DNA from: Verrucomicrobiales bacterium
GTDB taxonomy: Bacteria > Verrucomicrobiota > Verrucomicrobiia > Limisphaerales > J093
Direction of reading: 5' to 3'
DNA length: 64,000 nucleotides
Assembly: GCA_015075445.1 (NCBI GenBank)
Contig: JABTUJ010000008.1
Span: 62,001-126,000, forward strand
The notes below the pieces were generated by a model. That model saw nothing but the letters and a program-made list of their open reading frames with translations. It did not search any database and had not been told where the DNA came from. Positions 27,447 to 36,035 of this stretch are shown here, piece after piece; positions within the stretch are counted from its first letter, which is position 1, and every line of letters starts with the position of its first letter. Position numbers and translations under genes: made by a program.

Positions 27447-28613
27447 GGGGGGGCGAAGGGAACAGGGATGCCGCCAGCAGCGGGTCAGCCGGCGCAGTAC
27501 CTCCACCGAGCGGGTCAGTTGGTCCACGGTCGTTTCCACGGAGAGCGAGAAACGCACCGCCCATCGAGACGTCGCCGCCGTATGACCCATCGCCAGCAGC
27601 ACGGGCGAAGGAGCGGGCCGGGCGCAGGAACAGGCCGCCCCCGGCGAGGCCAGAACCCCGCAGGCATCAAGCTGCGCCACCAGCCAGCGGGAAGGAACGC
27701 CGGGAAAGTTGAGGTTCGAGATGTGCCCCGCCCGCGCAACCCGGCCGCCATTGACGCTCGCCCCCGGGATCGACCTGAGGATCTCGCGCTCGAACGCGTC
27801 GCGCAGACCCGCCACCCGCCGCATCGCGTCGTACCCCCGCCGGTGAACGAGTTTGACCGCCGTGGCGAACCCCACGATCGCCGGCACGTTCTCCGTCCCG
27901 GCGCGAAGGCCGTGTTCCTGATCTCCGCCCATCTGGCGTGGCCCCAAACTGACGCCCCGGCGTACATACAGCGCCCCCACGCCCTTGGGCCCATGGATCT
28001 TGTGCGCGGACACGCTGAGGAGATCCACTCCCAGCCCGGACACGGTGAGCGGCAACTTCCCAAATGCCTGGACCGCGTCCGCGTGTAGCAGCATCGGGCG
28101 CCCTTGCAGACACCGGGCAATCTCCGCCACGGGCTGGATCGTGCCCACCTCGTGGTTCACGAGCATCACGGAGACCAGGACGGTGCCGGGACGCACGGCC
28201 GCCATCACCGCCCGGGGATCCACCCGACATTGGGCGTCGACTCCGACGCGGGTGAGCCCGACGCCGCGGCGCTCGAGGACCTCCGCCGCGCGGGCAACCG
28301 AGGGATGTTCGACCGCGGAGATGACCACATGTGGTTGGGAACACCGGGCGCCTGCCACGCCGCCGAACAAGGCGAGGTTGTTGGCCTCGGTTCCGCCGCT
28401 GGTCAAGACCAGTTCTGCCGGGCGACAGCCCAGCGCGGCAGCGATGCAGGCCCGGCTCCGTTCGAGTGCGCGGCGCGCCTGGAACCCGAGCCGGTGGCGA
28501 CTCGAGGCATTCCCGAAGGCGCAGGCGTGGAAGGGCAGCATTGCCGCGATCACTTCCGGGGCCACCCGGGTGGTCGCCGCGTTGTCCAGATAGACTGTCG
28601 GCGGAGGGTCCAT
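27438..28613 (-). CDS. Cysteine desulfurase (NifS/IscS family)
   Basis: The 391-residue PLP enzyme shows YLDNAATTRVAPEVI at the start, TSGGTEANNLAL, AVEHPSV, the PLP lysine in SVSAHKIHGPKG, and GLRAGTENVPAIVGFA. The catalytic cysteine loop reads SPGAACSCARPAPSPVL. It is an alternative of the usual SGSACSS loop, and the cysteine is present. It removes sulfur from cysteine to supply Fe-S cluster or thio-cofactor synthesis. No iscU, iscA or thiI neighbour is seen, so its sulfur acceptor is open. The natural C terminus has been replaced by REP sequence: the last codons and stop lie in the repeat. A methyltransferase gene lies 6 bp upstream on the same strand. Confidence 0.92.
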   Translation of the reverse strand: MDPPPTVYLDNAATTRVAPEVIAAMLPFHACAFGNASSRHRLGFQARRALERSRACIAAALGCRPAELVLTSGGTEANNLALFGGVAGARCSQPHVVISAVEHPSVARAAEVLERRGVGLTRVGVDAQCRVDPRAVMAAVRPGTVLVSVMLVNHEVGTIQPVAEIARCLQGRPMLLHADAVQAFGKLPLTVSGLGVDLLSVSAHKIHGPKGVGALYVRRGVSLGPRQMGGDQEHGLRAGTENVPAIVGFATAVKLVHRRGYDAMRRVAGLRDAFEREILRSIPGASVNGGRVARAGHISNLNFPGVPSRWLVAQLDACGVLASPGAACSCARPAPSPVLLAMGHTAATSRWAVRFSLSVETTVDQLTRSVEVLRRLTRCWRHPCSLRPPKC

Positions 28614-28619
28614 GCCGGC

Positions 28620-29390
28620 TCATGACCTCGCTCCCCCGGGCTTCTGCGCCACCACGATGAGTCGGGCGGGACAATGACCCGCCGGCGCCAGGGTGGCTTC
28701 GTCATGGACCCCGCGGATCACCAAACCGGCCGCGAGCAGCCCGTCTCCCACGCGGGCCGGCTCGTACGCTCGTTCGGCATGCCGTTCGATCACCGGCCCG
28801 CCTCCGCCCGCCCAACGGTGCACAACCAGGATGCGCAGGAGGCGCCGGGCGGGTTCCCAGCGGACGTGCTGTTCGAGGCAGCGCCAGGGGACGCGGAGCG
28901 CACGGCGATACGTCCGTTCGCCAGCGAGGGGCCGGCAGGGGGTCACGATGTCGAAATAGAAGTGGCCGCCGGACCGCAGATTGGCGGCCACGCGTCGGAA
29001 GGCCCGGTGCAAGTCCGGCGGGCTGAGCAGGTGGTTGAGCGTGTCGAAATTCGCCGTCACGAGGTCCACGGGTTCCGGCAAGCACAACGCCCGGATGTCC
29101 TGCTGGAGGAACCGCACGCCCGGCCCGTCGCAGCGGAGGCGGGCGACGCGCAGCATCTCGGGGGATCGGTCCACCGCGTACACGCGGGCACCCCAGCAGC
29201 GGTTCAAATAGCAGGCAAACAAGCCTGTTCCGCATCCGAGGTCCGCCGCCGACTCGAAGCGGATGCCATAGGTCCTGGCCAGCGCCGCGAACGCCCGGCG
29301 CACCCGCCGGAAGAACTGCCAGCCCACGAGGCCGTCGTACGCCTCGACGAACTGGCTGTAGGGCCGTGCCATCCGGATCATGCCATGCAA
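28620..29390 (-). CDS. Class I SAM-dependent methyltransferase
   Basis: The 256-residue protein has motif I ADLGCGTGLFACYL, the acidic residue in VYAVDRSPEML, FLQQDIRALCLPEPVDLVTANFDTLNHL (motifs II-III), and FYFDIVTPCRPL. It resembles the small-molecule methyltransferases with the pattern 'DTLNHL'. The substrate is unknown. It is 6 bp upstream of the cysteine desulfurase and probably co-transcribed. Possible starts are 29390, 29381 and 29372; the last begins MARPYSQFVEAYD, where the conserved part starts. It lies just downstream of the 18-gene minus-strand block but looks like ordinary metabolism. Confidence 0.85.
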   Translation of the reverse strand: MHGMIRMARPYSQFVEAYDGLVGWQFFRRVRRAFAALARTYGIRFESAADLGCGTGLFACYLNRCWGARVYAVDRSPEMLRVARLRCDGPGVRFLQQDIRALCLPEPVDLVTANFDTLNHLLSPPDLHRAFRRVAANLRSGGHFYFDIVTPCRPLAGERTYRRALRVPWRCLEQHVRWEPARRLLRILVVHRWAGGGGPVIERHAERAYEPARVGDGLLAAGLVIRGVHDEATLAPAGHCPARLIVVAQKPGGARS

Positions 29391-29420
29391 GAAGAGGCCT
29401 GAACGGCGGCGGCTTGTCCG

Positions 29421-30536
29421 CTACGGCAGACACGGGGGTGTCCGCCGCACGTAGGGCATGCGGAAGAAACCGCGCACCCGCGTCGTGCCATGGCGGGTCA
29501 CCTGCACACAACGGACGCGGGCGCCGCCGGCGAGCCGTTCGCAGCGGATCACGACGGTGTCATCGCCGGGTGCATTCGGGTCATAGACGCGAAGGTTTGT
29601 CACCGCGGCGCCGGCGCTGGCGGCGTCGTAGGCCAGCACCTGGTGATTACGCCAGATGCTCACGGCCCCCGGGCCCACGTAGATGAGCCCGAGCACGACG
29701 CGCTGTCCGGCAGCGACACTGCGGACCGTGGCGTTGAACTCCGGGGCCGTCAGCTCCTGCAGGCCGTCGACCGTGAGCGCGCCAGTGCCAGGAATCAGAG
29801 GCCCCAGGACCAGGCCCGCGGGCAGCGTCACGTCGGGCCGGTTCGTCCACGTGAGGAACTTTTGGACCAGGCCGAAGCCGGGTGCGCCGAGGGAATCGAG
29901 CTGCCGTCGGAGCAGGTAGTTGAAGAGCGGGCTGCCGGCGGTGGGGACCGTGCTCGCGGACGGAATCGGGACACACGTCAGGAAGTAGTCAAGCGCGGCG
30001 CTGGCCATCCCGCCGCAGAGGCCGAAGCTGGCCGGGATGGCCGGGAGCGGACGGGGCAGGGGAATGGTGGCGGAGAAGCTGTTCGGGAATCGGAACCCGT
30101 GTCGCGAGGGGAGGAAGGGGCCGAGGGGCGTGCAGACGGGTGGCGGACAGGGGATGGACGAGGAGGTGGGGGTGGGCGGCGGGGGTGGCGGCGGGGCGGG
30201 GGTTGAGAAGCGGATGGATTCCACGCGGTACGGTCCCCAGACGTATTCGGCGCGAATCTCGGTGGGTTGACCGACCCGATGACGGAGCACCTGGGTCCAG
30301 ATCTGCTGGAGGGAGGGGTTGGCGCTGACGAGGTCGCGTTCCCGGCGGATGGGGACACCGGGGGGCACGCGGGTGCGGGACATCACGCAGGTGCTGATCC
30401 ATCGTCGCACGGCGTCCTCGAGGGCGGGGAAGCTGGGGGGAATCGTGAAGACGCGCTGGTAGCAGCGCGGCTGGAGGGTGGGGTTCGTTGGCGCGGCTCC
30501 GAGGGTGCCGGCGAGCAGAGGGGCGCTGCAGTACAT
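29421..30536 (-). CDS. Putative papain-like cysteine peptidase-fold protein
   Basis: The 371-residue protein has a Pro-rich linker (about residues 112-125). FGLCGGMASAALDYF could be a cysteine-protease helix with Cys as nucleophile. Late in the protein NHQVLAYDAAS offers a histidine, and LRVYDPNAPGDD an Asn/Asp. Cys-His-Asp/Asn in this order and spacing fits a papain/C39-like fold, but this is inferred from motifs only. The N-terminal part (WISTCVMSRTRVPPG, EIRAEYVWGPYRVESIRFS) is unrecognised. It is the last gene of the 18-gene block, following the OmpA-phospholipase gene by 91 bp. No signal peptide is evident. It could be an enzymatic cargo or a processing peptidase. Confidence 0.7.
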   Translation of the reverse strand: MYCSAPLLAGTLGAAPTNPTLQPRCYQRVFTIPPSFPALEDAVRRWISTCVMSRTRVPPGVPIRRERDLVSANPSLQQIWTQVLRHRVGQPTEIRAEYVWGPYRVESIRFSTPAPPPPPPPTPTSSSIPCPPPVCTPLGPFLPSRHGFRFPNSFSATIPLPRPLPAIPASFGLCGGMASAALDYFLTCVPIPSASTVPTAGSPLFNYLLRRQLDSLGAPGFGLVQKFLTWTNRPDVTLPAGLVLGPLIPGTGALTVDGLQELTAPEFNATVRSVAAGQRVVLGLIYVGPGAVSIWRNHQVLAYDAASAGAAVTNLRVYDPNAPGDDTVVIRCERLAGGARVRCVQVTRHGTTRVRGFFRMPYVRRTPPCLP

Positions 30537-30627
30537 GGTTCAAGACGTCACGCGTGGTCGTGGGCCCCGGGTTGCGGCGCGCGCCGGCGGACCGGGGGAA
30601 CGGTGGGTGCGGGGCGGTGCATCATGG

Positions 30628-31890
30628 TCAGCGGCGACACGGGGCGAGGGAGAAGTAGCGGTGGACGCGACTGGCCCAACGGCCCATCGGCGTGCCGGGA
30701 TCGCGCAAGGGAGCGATACAGTCCAGCAGGGCGCGGTCGCAGCCGCAGTTGAAGTAACCGCGTCGGCTGTAGCATTGGTCATGGGTCTGGCAGCAGGTGT
30801 CCAGCGCGTCGATTGGGGCACCGGGACCGCTGCAACCGGGACCGCACCATCGACCGTAAAGGCAGGGCAATCCGTCGAGGCCGTAGCCCTGAACTCCGCC
30901 GGTCCCGGGCAACCGGACGGTGGACAGCAGCGTGATGATGACCCGGCGTTCCCGGGGGTTCTCGACGCGATCGGGCGTGCGGGCGAGGTGCTCGCCAAAC
31001 GCGCGCACCTCGAGGCGGGCCCCGGGGCCGAGCAGGTCCCGCAGCAGTCGCGCGACGCGTTCGGCCCGGCGGCGGGAGAGGTCCCGGTTGGCGGGAGCGG
31101 GCTGCGTCGTGCTGGCATACCCGTCCACCCGGATCGGCGAGCGACCCTGCTCGAGGCTCTGTCGCAGGGGCGGGGCGAGACCCAGGATCCAGCGGGCCAA
31201 CCGCTGCTCGTCTCCCTCGCGCAGCCGGTCCGAGCCGGGAGGGGAGAAGTAGACCACGAACGGGATGGGCAACACGATATCCCGCGGCGGCACGGGGGGT
31301 GGTGCGGGCGCCACCCGTTCACAGCCGGCCGGCCGGGTACCCACCCACACCCAGTTCCGCTCGGAGCGGAAGTCGGTCAACCGCACGGAACCGTCGGCCT
31401 TGACGTAGAGCTTGCCCTCGAACGACACATAGCCCCGTCCCCAGGGATCCCATTGACCGGAGATCAGGAACACCACCTCGGCGACCGGATCCGTGCGCAC
31501 GCTGTATTCGCGCCCTTCGAAGGTCGCGGTGAAGGACGAGGTCGTCAGGGTACTGGACCGGTCCACGAGCGCGCGGACGCCGGCGTTGCGGACGTCGTTG
31601 CCGTTGTAGTCGAACTCGAGTCGGAACCAGAAGTTCTGATCCCCGACGATATGGCCGATGATAGGGCGCGGGTGAAAGGCCACGAGCGAGAACTCGCGGA
31701 CGCACCGGCGGAAGGTCTGCGAGGGCGGGGTGCGTTCATGGACATAACTGACGGTCGAGGAGTTCGACGAGAACGCGCCACTGGTGAGGATCGACTGGCC
31801 GGTCTGGAACAGGGCCACGCCCAGACCGAGGGCTTCGAGGACCTCGCCGAGGTTTTCGCCCGAGGCGGCAGGATGCGCCGTGAGGTACAT
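30628..31890 (-). CDS. OmpA-like domain fused to a phospholipase A2-like domain
   Basis: The 420-residue protein has three parts. Residues 1-200 are unrecognised, with [20 protein letters not shown]. Residues about 215-330 read like an OmpA C-terminal peptidoglycan-binding domain ([35 protein letters not shown]). Residues about 345-405 carry a secreted phospholipase A2 core: YGRWCGPG, matching the Ca-binding loop, and [11 protein letters not shown], with the His-Asp catalytic dyad and paired cysteines. PLA2 enzymes cut the sn-2 ester of phospholipids. There is no signal peptide at the N terminus. In the gene block this looks like a membrane-attacking component that can also hold peptidoglycan. 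Confidence 0.82.
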   Translation of the reverse strand: MYLTAHPAASGENLGEVLEALGLGVALFQTGQSILTSGAFSSNSSTVSYVHERTPPSQTFRRCVREFSLVAFHPRPIIGHIVGDQNFWFRLEFDYNGNDVRNAGVRALVDRSSTLTTSSFTATFEGREYSVRTDPVAEVVFLISGQWDPWGRGYVSFEGKLYVKADGSVRLTDFRSERNWVWVGTRPAGCERVAPAPPPVPPRDIVLPIPFVVYFSPPGSDRLREGDEQRLARWILGLAPPLRQSLEQGRSPIRVDGYASTTQPAPANRDLSRRRAERVARLLRDLLGPGARLEVRAFGEHLARTPDRVENPRERRVIITLLSTVRLPGTGGVQGYGLDGLPCLYGRWCGPGCSGPGAPIDALDTCCQTHDQCYSRRGYFNCGCDRALLDCIAPLRDPGTPMGRWASRVHRYFSLAPCRR

Positions 31891-31938
31891 GGCCGGGTTC
31901 GGTGAGGGGTTGGGGGTCGAGTGGCGGACGGGCCGTCG

Positions 31939-32682
31939 TCAGCACAGCCGAAACACACCGGCGGCGAAGCGGCGAACCTCGGCCTCGGCTTCGGTGGTCG
32001 CGGTCGGGTCGCCGGCGGTGACGCCGTGGAGGGCTTTGGCGACGATCTGGAGGTATTGCTGACTGGCGACGGTGGCCTGGCGCCGGGCGGTGGCGCTGGG
32101 GCCGTGGGTGACGAGGTCGCGGTCGTCACTGGGTTTGCCGTGTTCGCGCGGGGCGCGGCCCCGGCCGAAGTTGCGGACGTACCGGACGCACCAGGCGGCG
32201 CCGGGGTCGCGGTCGGTGTGTGCGGGGGAGAAGGAGTCCTGGAGGAGGTGCAAGAGCCGGCCGATGCGTCGCAGGCGCTCGGCGGGGACCCGCTCGCGGA
32301 GGATGCCGCGGTGCTGACCGAAGAACTCGGTGAGGATATCACGAAGGGCGTCGGCGGTGCTTTGCCCGTAGGTGGCGCGAAGGGCGTGCTTGCGCTGCTC
32401 GGCCGGGGCGAACGCCTGGGTCAGGGCCTGGCAGCTCGAACCGAAGTCCACGTCCACATTGGCCTCGACGATGAGGTTTTGTTCGGCGGGGCTGAGCGTG
32501 AGCGTGAGGCGGCGGGTACCGACGGTGAAGGGGATGGTGCCGCTCCCGAGCGCGGCGCGGGTGATCACCTCGTGCCCGGCAGAGCCAAGGCAAGGCCCCA
32601 ACCGGGTGCAACACTTGCGCCCCGTCCAACCGAGGCCGGCGAGGGGGGCCGACCTATCCTGAGCATGCGTGAAGTAGGACAT
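31939..32682 (-). CDS. Putative zinc-dependent phospholipase C/S1-P1 nuclease-like protein
   Basis: The 247-residue protein contains GHEVITRAAL near the N terminus and RIGRLLHLLQDSFSPAHTDRD in the middle. The spaced His and Asp residues (H..QD...P.H) recall the zinc-binding helices of bacterial phospholipase C and S1/P1 nucleases. It lacks an N-terminal Trp of the mature type, so the match is partial. It starts MSYFTHAQ and contains PLAGLG, much like the next gene upstream (MPYFHQPTPFAGLG), suggesting a shared N-terminal tag. It sits between the PLA2 fusion and that gene, with 48 and 66 bp between them. Role inferred: lipid or nucleic-acid hydrolysis as cargo of the block. Confidence 0.65.
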   Translation of the reverse strand: MSYFTHAQDRSAPLAGLGWTGRKCCTRLGPCLGSAGHEVITRAALGSGTIPFTVGTRRLTLTLSPAEQNLIVEANVDVDFGSSCQALTQAFAPAEQRKHALRATYGQSTADALRDILTEFFGQHRGILRERVPAERLRRIGRLLHLLQDSFSPAHTDRDPGAAWCVRYVRNFGRGRAPREHGKPSDDRDLVTHGPSATARRQATVASQQYLQIVAKALHGVTAGDPTATTEAEAEVRRFAAGVFRLC

Positions 32683-32748
32683 GAGACGATTTGAGCAGGG
32701 TCTGGTGCGACGGCGGGCGCACGGCACCCGGCCGGGTGGAACGGGAGG

Positions 32749-33339
32749 TTACCATCGGCCGGGCACACCGTGGCAGGGTCCGAACTGCCGGATGGCGTGG
32801 CCCACCAGGCTGCAGGGCTGGATGGGCACGGTGGTGACACCGATCCACGACCAGTACGGGGCCGGACCGGAGGGACAGCAACAGGCGCGGTAAGCATCCA
32901 CGTGATCCCGGTAGATGCGTGGGGTGAGCGTGGCCTGGACAAACGCGGGATACGTGGCCGGGACGGCCTTGGCCGCGGCGGCGGCGAGCTTGAGCGGGCG
33001 CGGCGTGGCGGCGAGGCGGCTCTGGAGGAACTGCCGCACGCAGTTGGCCGTGGGCGAGTTAGGCGTGGTGCGGCAGGCGCAGGTGGCGTTGTTGACGTAA
33101 GCGGCCGGCAGCCACCAACTGTTGGCGGCGTAGGCGCTGCAGTTGGTGTTGGGGATCCCGGTTGCCGGGGTACAGGCGGGGGCCTGGGCGAAGCCGGGCG
33201 GCGCGGCCAGACCGCTGCGCATTCGGGTGGGGGGCAACGCGGTGCGGGCGCGGGGCGGCCGGTCCTCCTCCGGCTCGTCGTCCGTGACGTAACGTTCGCC
33301 CAGACCAGCGAACGGGGTGGGCTGGTGGAAGTAAGGCAT
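32749..33339 (-). CDS. Hypothetical Cys-rich protein with N-terminal MPYF..FAGLG tag
   Basis: The protein has 196 residues with many cysteines (SAYAANSWW, NNATCACRTTP, YRACCCPSGPAPYWSW). I do not recognise a family. The first residues MPYFHQPTPFAGLGE resemble those of the phospholipase C-like protein encoded next. The end reads LVGHAIRQFGPCHGVPGRW. There is no clear signal peptide or membrane segment. The ATG at 33339 is chosen because it starts the tag and follows the coiled-coil gene by 7 bp. The cysteine spacing suggests disulfides and hence a location outside the cytoplasm, or a particle component that matures after release. Confidence 0.7.
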   Translation of the reverse strand: MPYFHQPTPFAGLGERYVTDDEPEEDRPPRARTALPPTRMRSGLAAPPGFAQAPACTPATGIPNTNCSAYAANSWWLPAAYVNNATCACRTTPNSPTANCVRQFLQSRLAATPRPLKLAAAAAKAVPATYPAFVQATLTPRIYRDHVDAYRACCCPSGPAPYWSWIGVTTVPIQPCSLVGHAIRQFGPCHGVPGRW

Positions 33340-33346
33340 AAGGCCT

Positions 33347-33811
33347 CTACTTCTTCGCCGGGCGGGCGGTGTCGGGCTGGACGCTCCGGAGGCGCTCCCG
33401 GATGAGCCGGATGCGTTCGCGGATGCCATCGGCCTCCTGCTGCTCCCGGGCGCAGCGCGTCTCGAGGTCGCGCATCTGGGCCTCGAGCACTTCAATCACC
33501 TCGGGGGCATGTTGGACGTGCAACTCGGCGAGGCGCGCCTGAAGCTTCTTGAGGAGCTCTTCGAAGGCGAGGCTGCGGTCGCGGAGTTGGGCGTCCTCGG
33601 TCTGCCAGGTCTTGAAGCGGTCGGGGGCCCGGCTCAGGTCGAAGTTGGCCACGGCGATGTCGGCCAGGAGCTTGACCTCCGCGGCTGTGCGTTTGGCGGA
33701 CTCCGCGGCGCGGGCGCTGGTGAGTTTGTCCTCGAGCTCGAGCAGACTCGCGTAGAGCGAGCGGATCTCGGCGGGTTTCGTCGGCGTGGGGTTGGGGGCG
33801 GGATCGGGCAT
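33347..33811 (-). CDS. Coiled-coil protein
   Basis: After a short Pro/Thr-rich start, most of the 154 residues form an amphipathic coiled coil (SLYASLLELEDKLTSARAAE, EELLKKLQARLAELHVQHAP, VLEAQMRDLETRCAREQQEA). It ends in a basic tail with PAKK. No family is recognised. It lies between the Pro-rich 530-residue gene (34 bp away) and the Cys-rich gene (7 bp away) in the block, all minus strand. A structural rod, chaperone or adaptor role is possible, but nothing specific can be shown from sequence. Confidence 0.72.
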   Translation of the reverse strand: MPDPAPNPTPTKPAEIRSLYASLLELEDKLTSARAAESAKRTAAEVKLLADIAVANFDLSRAPDRFKTWQTEDAQLRDRSLAFEELLKKLQARLAELHVQHAPEVIEVLEAQMRDLETRCAREQQEADGIRERIRLIRERLRSVQPDTARPAKK

Positions 33812-33845
33812 AGGAACTCCGGGGTCGAAGGCTGCGGTTAAGGAA

Positions 33846-35438
33846 TCAGGCGCCCTTGCGTCGCCAGAAGATTTCCCACTCGGTCAACATGGGGCGGGGT
33901 GCGTAGCCGGCGGCTTCGAGCGTCCGCTCGGCCCAGGCCCGGACGAGGGGGTGTGGGGCGCCGCCGCGGGGCGGGGGCACGGCCCAGAGCTGTTCGTCCG
34001 GGTCTTTGCCCTGCAGGCGGACCTGCCAGAGGCGCCATTCGTGTCGCCGTCCCCAGGCCGTGAACCAGCGCCGCAAGCCGAGCCGCAATCGCCCCAGCCA
34101 CGACCGGGAGCGGAGGAGGTCGAACAGGGCCTCTTCCCGGCTGAGCTGAAACTCCCAAGGTTTGAGGAAGGCAGCCGGGATGCTGGTCTTGGAAGCTCCG
34201 TCGCCGGGCGGGGCGGGCGGGGTCGACGGTGCGGGCGGGGCGGGGTTCGTGGCGGAAGTCAGCCACAGGGTGGCGACCCCGGACAGCGGGGCCGCGGGCG
34301 TGGGGGCAGGCGGTGCGAGGTCGGGCGCGACGGGGGGTGGCGTGAGCTCGGGCTTCGGGCGGTAGGGCGCGGTCGCAATGGGTTGAGCGGATGGCTGGTC
34401 GGGCTGGCGCTCGGGAGTTGACGGCGTTGCGGGAGGGGTGTTGGGCGCTGAGGCATCCGGGGGGGCTTCGGTGGGGTCTTGGGCGAGCTCGAGGCAGAAG
34501 ACACGGTCCGAAGGCAACAGCAGACCGGGCAGGCGACGGGCCGGGCGGGGCGCGTGCGGGGGTGGTGGCAGGAGGGGGCCAAGCTGGAGTTGCTGGACGG
34601 CGGCCGGCGTCAGGGGTTGCGCTTCCTGGGTGGCGGTCTCATCGCCGAACAAGGCCGCGGCGAGAGCTTCCCAGCGTTGGGGCCGGAGGATCTCGAAGAC
34701 CTGCACATAACACGGGAGCCGGTGCGTGTCGCGCAGGCGTTCCGGATGGGCGAGCTGCGCGAGCAGCATGGGCTTGAAGTCTGCGAACCGGACCACGCGC
34801 CACTGGCCGGGTTCCGGGAGCAGGGAGCGGAAGGCCGGCGGCGCGTGGCGGGCCGCGTCGGCTGTTGGTACCGCGGCAGGGCTGGCGGCGGGTGGCGGGG
34901 GTTCGCGGTGCGGGTCAGGCTGCGGGGTCGCGGGAGCCTCTGCGCGGGTGGCCTCGGGAGGCGTCGGAGGCAGCGGGACGCGGGCGCGAAGCCGCGGGGC
35001 GTCGCCGGTGTCGGCCACTTCGAGGACGTCGCCCTGGGGACCTGCCGCGAGGCGGAGCAGGGGACGGATGCGCGTGCCGAAGCGCTCGTAGAGTGTGCCG
35101 TCTTCGCCGCGAAGGATTTCGCCAAGGACGGGTCGAGGATGGCCCAGGGCGGAGGCGGCACGTTCCCGGGGAGGGCGCCAGGGCGGGAGGACTTCGGCGA
35201 GGCCGTCTGGGTCCGGTTCGGCGGGGTCGGGGTCGCGGAGTTCGCTGGCCAGGCGCGGTTCAACCAGGATGATGCGCATGCGCTGGAGGCGGGTGCTGCC
35301 CCAGGCCAGCGGCGGGGCGAGGTCGCGCTGGATGCCGACGAGCAGGGTCGGCTGCGGCCGGGGGGCGAAGGGATCGACCTGCCGGCCGAACCCGGTGGGC
35401 GGGAAGGCGAAGCTGGGGTGGAGAAGCGGGGGGTTCAT
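33846..35438 (-). CDS. Hypothetical Pro-rich protein of the 18-gene block
   Basis: The 530-residue protein alternates apparently folded segments with long Pro/Ala/Thr-rich linkers (residues about 150-195 and 300-410). The start has PTLLVGIQRDLAPPLAWGST and MRIILVEPRLASELRDPDP. A middle segment reads RVVRFADFKPMLLAQLAHP and PCYVQVFEILRPQRW. The end has REEALFDLLRSRSWLGRLRL and PMLTEWEIFWRRKGA. I recognise no family. There is no signal peptide or membrane segment. Folded pieces joined by flexible linkers suggest a scaffold or adaptor that joins several partners. It lies downstream of the M15-like peptidase gene by 63 bp. Confidence 0.72.
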   Translation of the reverse strand: MNPPLLHPSFAFPPTGFGRQVDPFAPRPQPTLLVGIQRDLAPPLAWGSTRLQRMRIILVEPRLASELRDPDPAEPDPDGLAEVLPPWRPPRERAASALGHPRPVLGEILRGEDGTLYERFGTRIRPLLRLAAGPQGDVLEVADTGDAPRLRARVPLPPTPPEATRAEAPATPQPDPHREPPPPAASPAAVPTADAARHAPPAFRSLLPEPGQWRVVRFADFKPMLLAQLAHPERLRDTHRLPCYVQVFEILRPQRWEALAAALFGDETATQEAQPLTPAAVQQLQLGPLLPPPPHAPRPARRLPGLLLPSDRVFCLELAQDPTEAPPDASAPNTPPATPSTPERQPDQPSAQPIATAPYRPKPELTPPPVAPDLAPPAPTPAAPLSGVATLWLTSATNPAPPAPSTPPAPPGDGASKTSIPAAFLKPWEFQLSREEALFDLLRSRSWLGRLRLGLRRWFTAWGRRHEWRLWQVRLQGKDPDEQLWAVPPPRGGAPHPLVRAWAERTLEAAGYAPRPMLTEWEIFWRRKGA

Positions 35439-35501
35439 GGCGGGCGGGAGATGAGGGATGGGCGGGGCGCAAGTCCGGGATCAGCACCTGCTCCGAGCGG
35501 G

Positions 35502-36035
35502 CTACTTCGCGACGTGGATATGGTCCTGGTGAGCGCGGAGGAGGAAGTCGCTGATGTATTTCCAGGGGCCTTCGGTGCGGGTCCAGGGTCCGAACAACTG
35601 GATGGGATAACCGTAGGGTTGGGCCCAGCGGCCGTAGCGCTGGAGGGCCTTGTAGAGGCGCCAGCCCAGGTTGAGCTTCTCCTCGGTTTCGCGGAGGAGA
35701 CGCCGGGAGAGCGGGTCGGGGGAGCGGGCGGCGCGGTGTTGGACTTCGTCCCAGCGGCGCTTCCAGGCGTCGAGTCCGCGGCCGTTGACGGCGTAGATGT
35801 CGGCGGCGCGACCCACCTGATGGTGGCCGAAGATGCCGGGGCGGAAGGTGATGGTGAGGGGCTGTTGCGGACGAGCGCCCGCTTCGTTCGCGAACCGTTC
35901 CAGGACGCGTTCGAGCTCCACGGCCAGGGGGCGGGAGACCCGGGCGTGGTCCGGCGGGGAGACCACGCGGTAAGCAGTGCCGGAGCGGACGGGCAGGCGG
36001 GGTTCATCGGCGGGGGCGGGCGTGGGAGGTGGCAT
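35502..36035 (-). CDS. M15/VanY-like zinc peptidase-fold protein
   Basis: The 177-residue protein carries GHHQVGRAADIYAVNGRG, with an H...G.A.D pattern, and at its very end HQDHIHVAK, a second H.H. This pair is the zinc-ligand layout of M15 D-Ala-D-Ala carboxypeptidases and phage endolysins of the VanY/Hedgehog group. The region between is helical (WRLYKALQRYGRWAQP). It should cut peptidoglycan stem peptides if active. A longer frame starts at 36119, but I chose the ATG at 36035, which overlaps the preceding gene by 32 bp. There is no signal peptide, as for many endolysins. It fits a wall-lysis role within the block. Confidence 0.75.
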   Translation of the reverse strand: MPPPTPAPADEPRLPVRSGTAYRVVSPPDHARVSRPLAVELERVLERFANEAGARPQQPLTITFRPGIFGHHQVGRAADIYAVNGRGLDAWKRRWDEVQHRAARSPDPLSRRLLRETEEKLNLGWRLYKALQRYGRWAQPYGYPIQLFGPWTRTEGPWKYISDFLLRAHQDHIHVAK

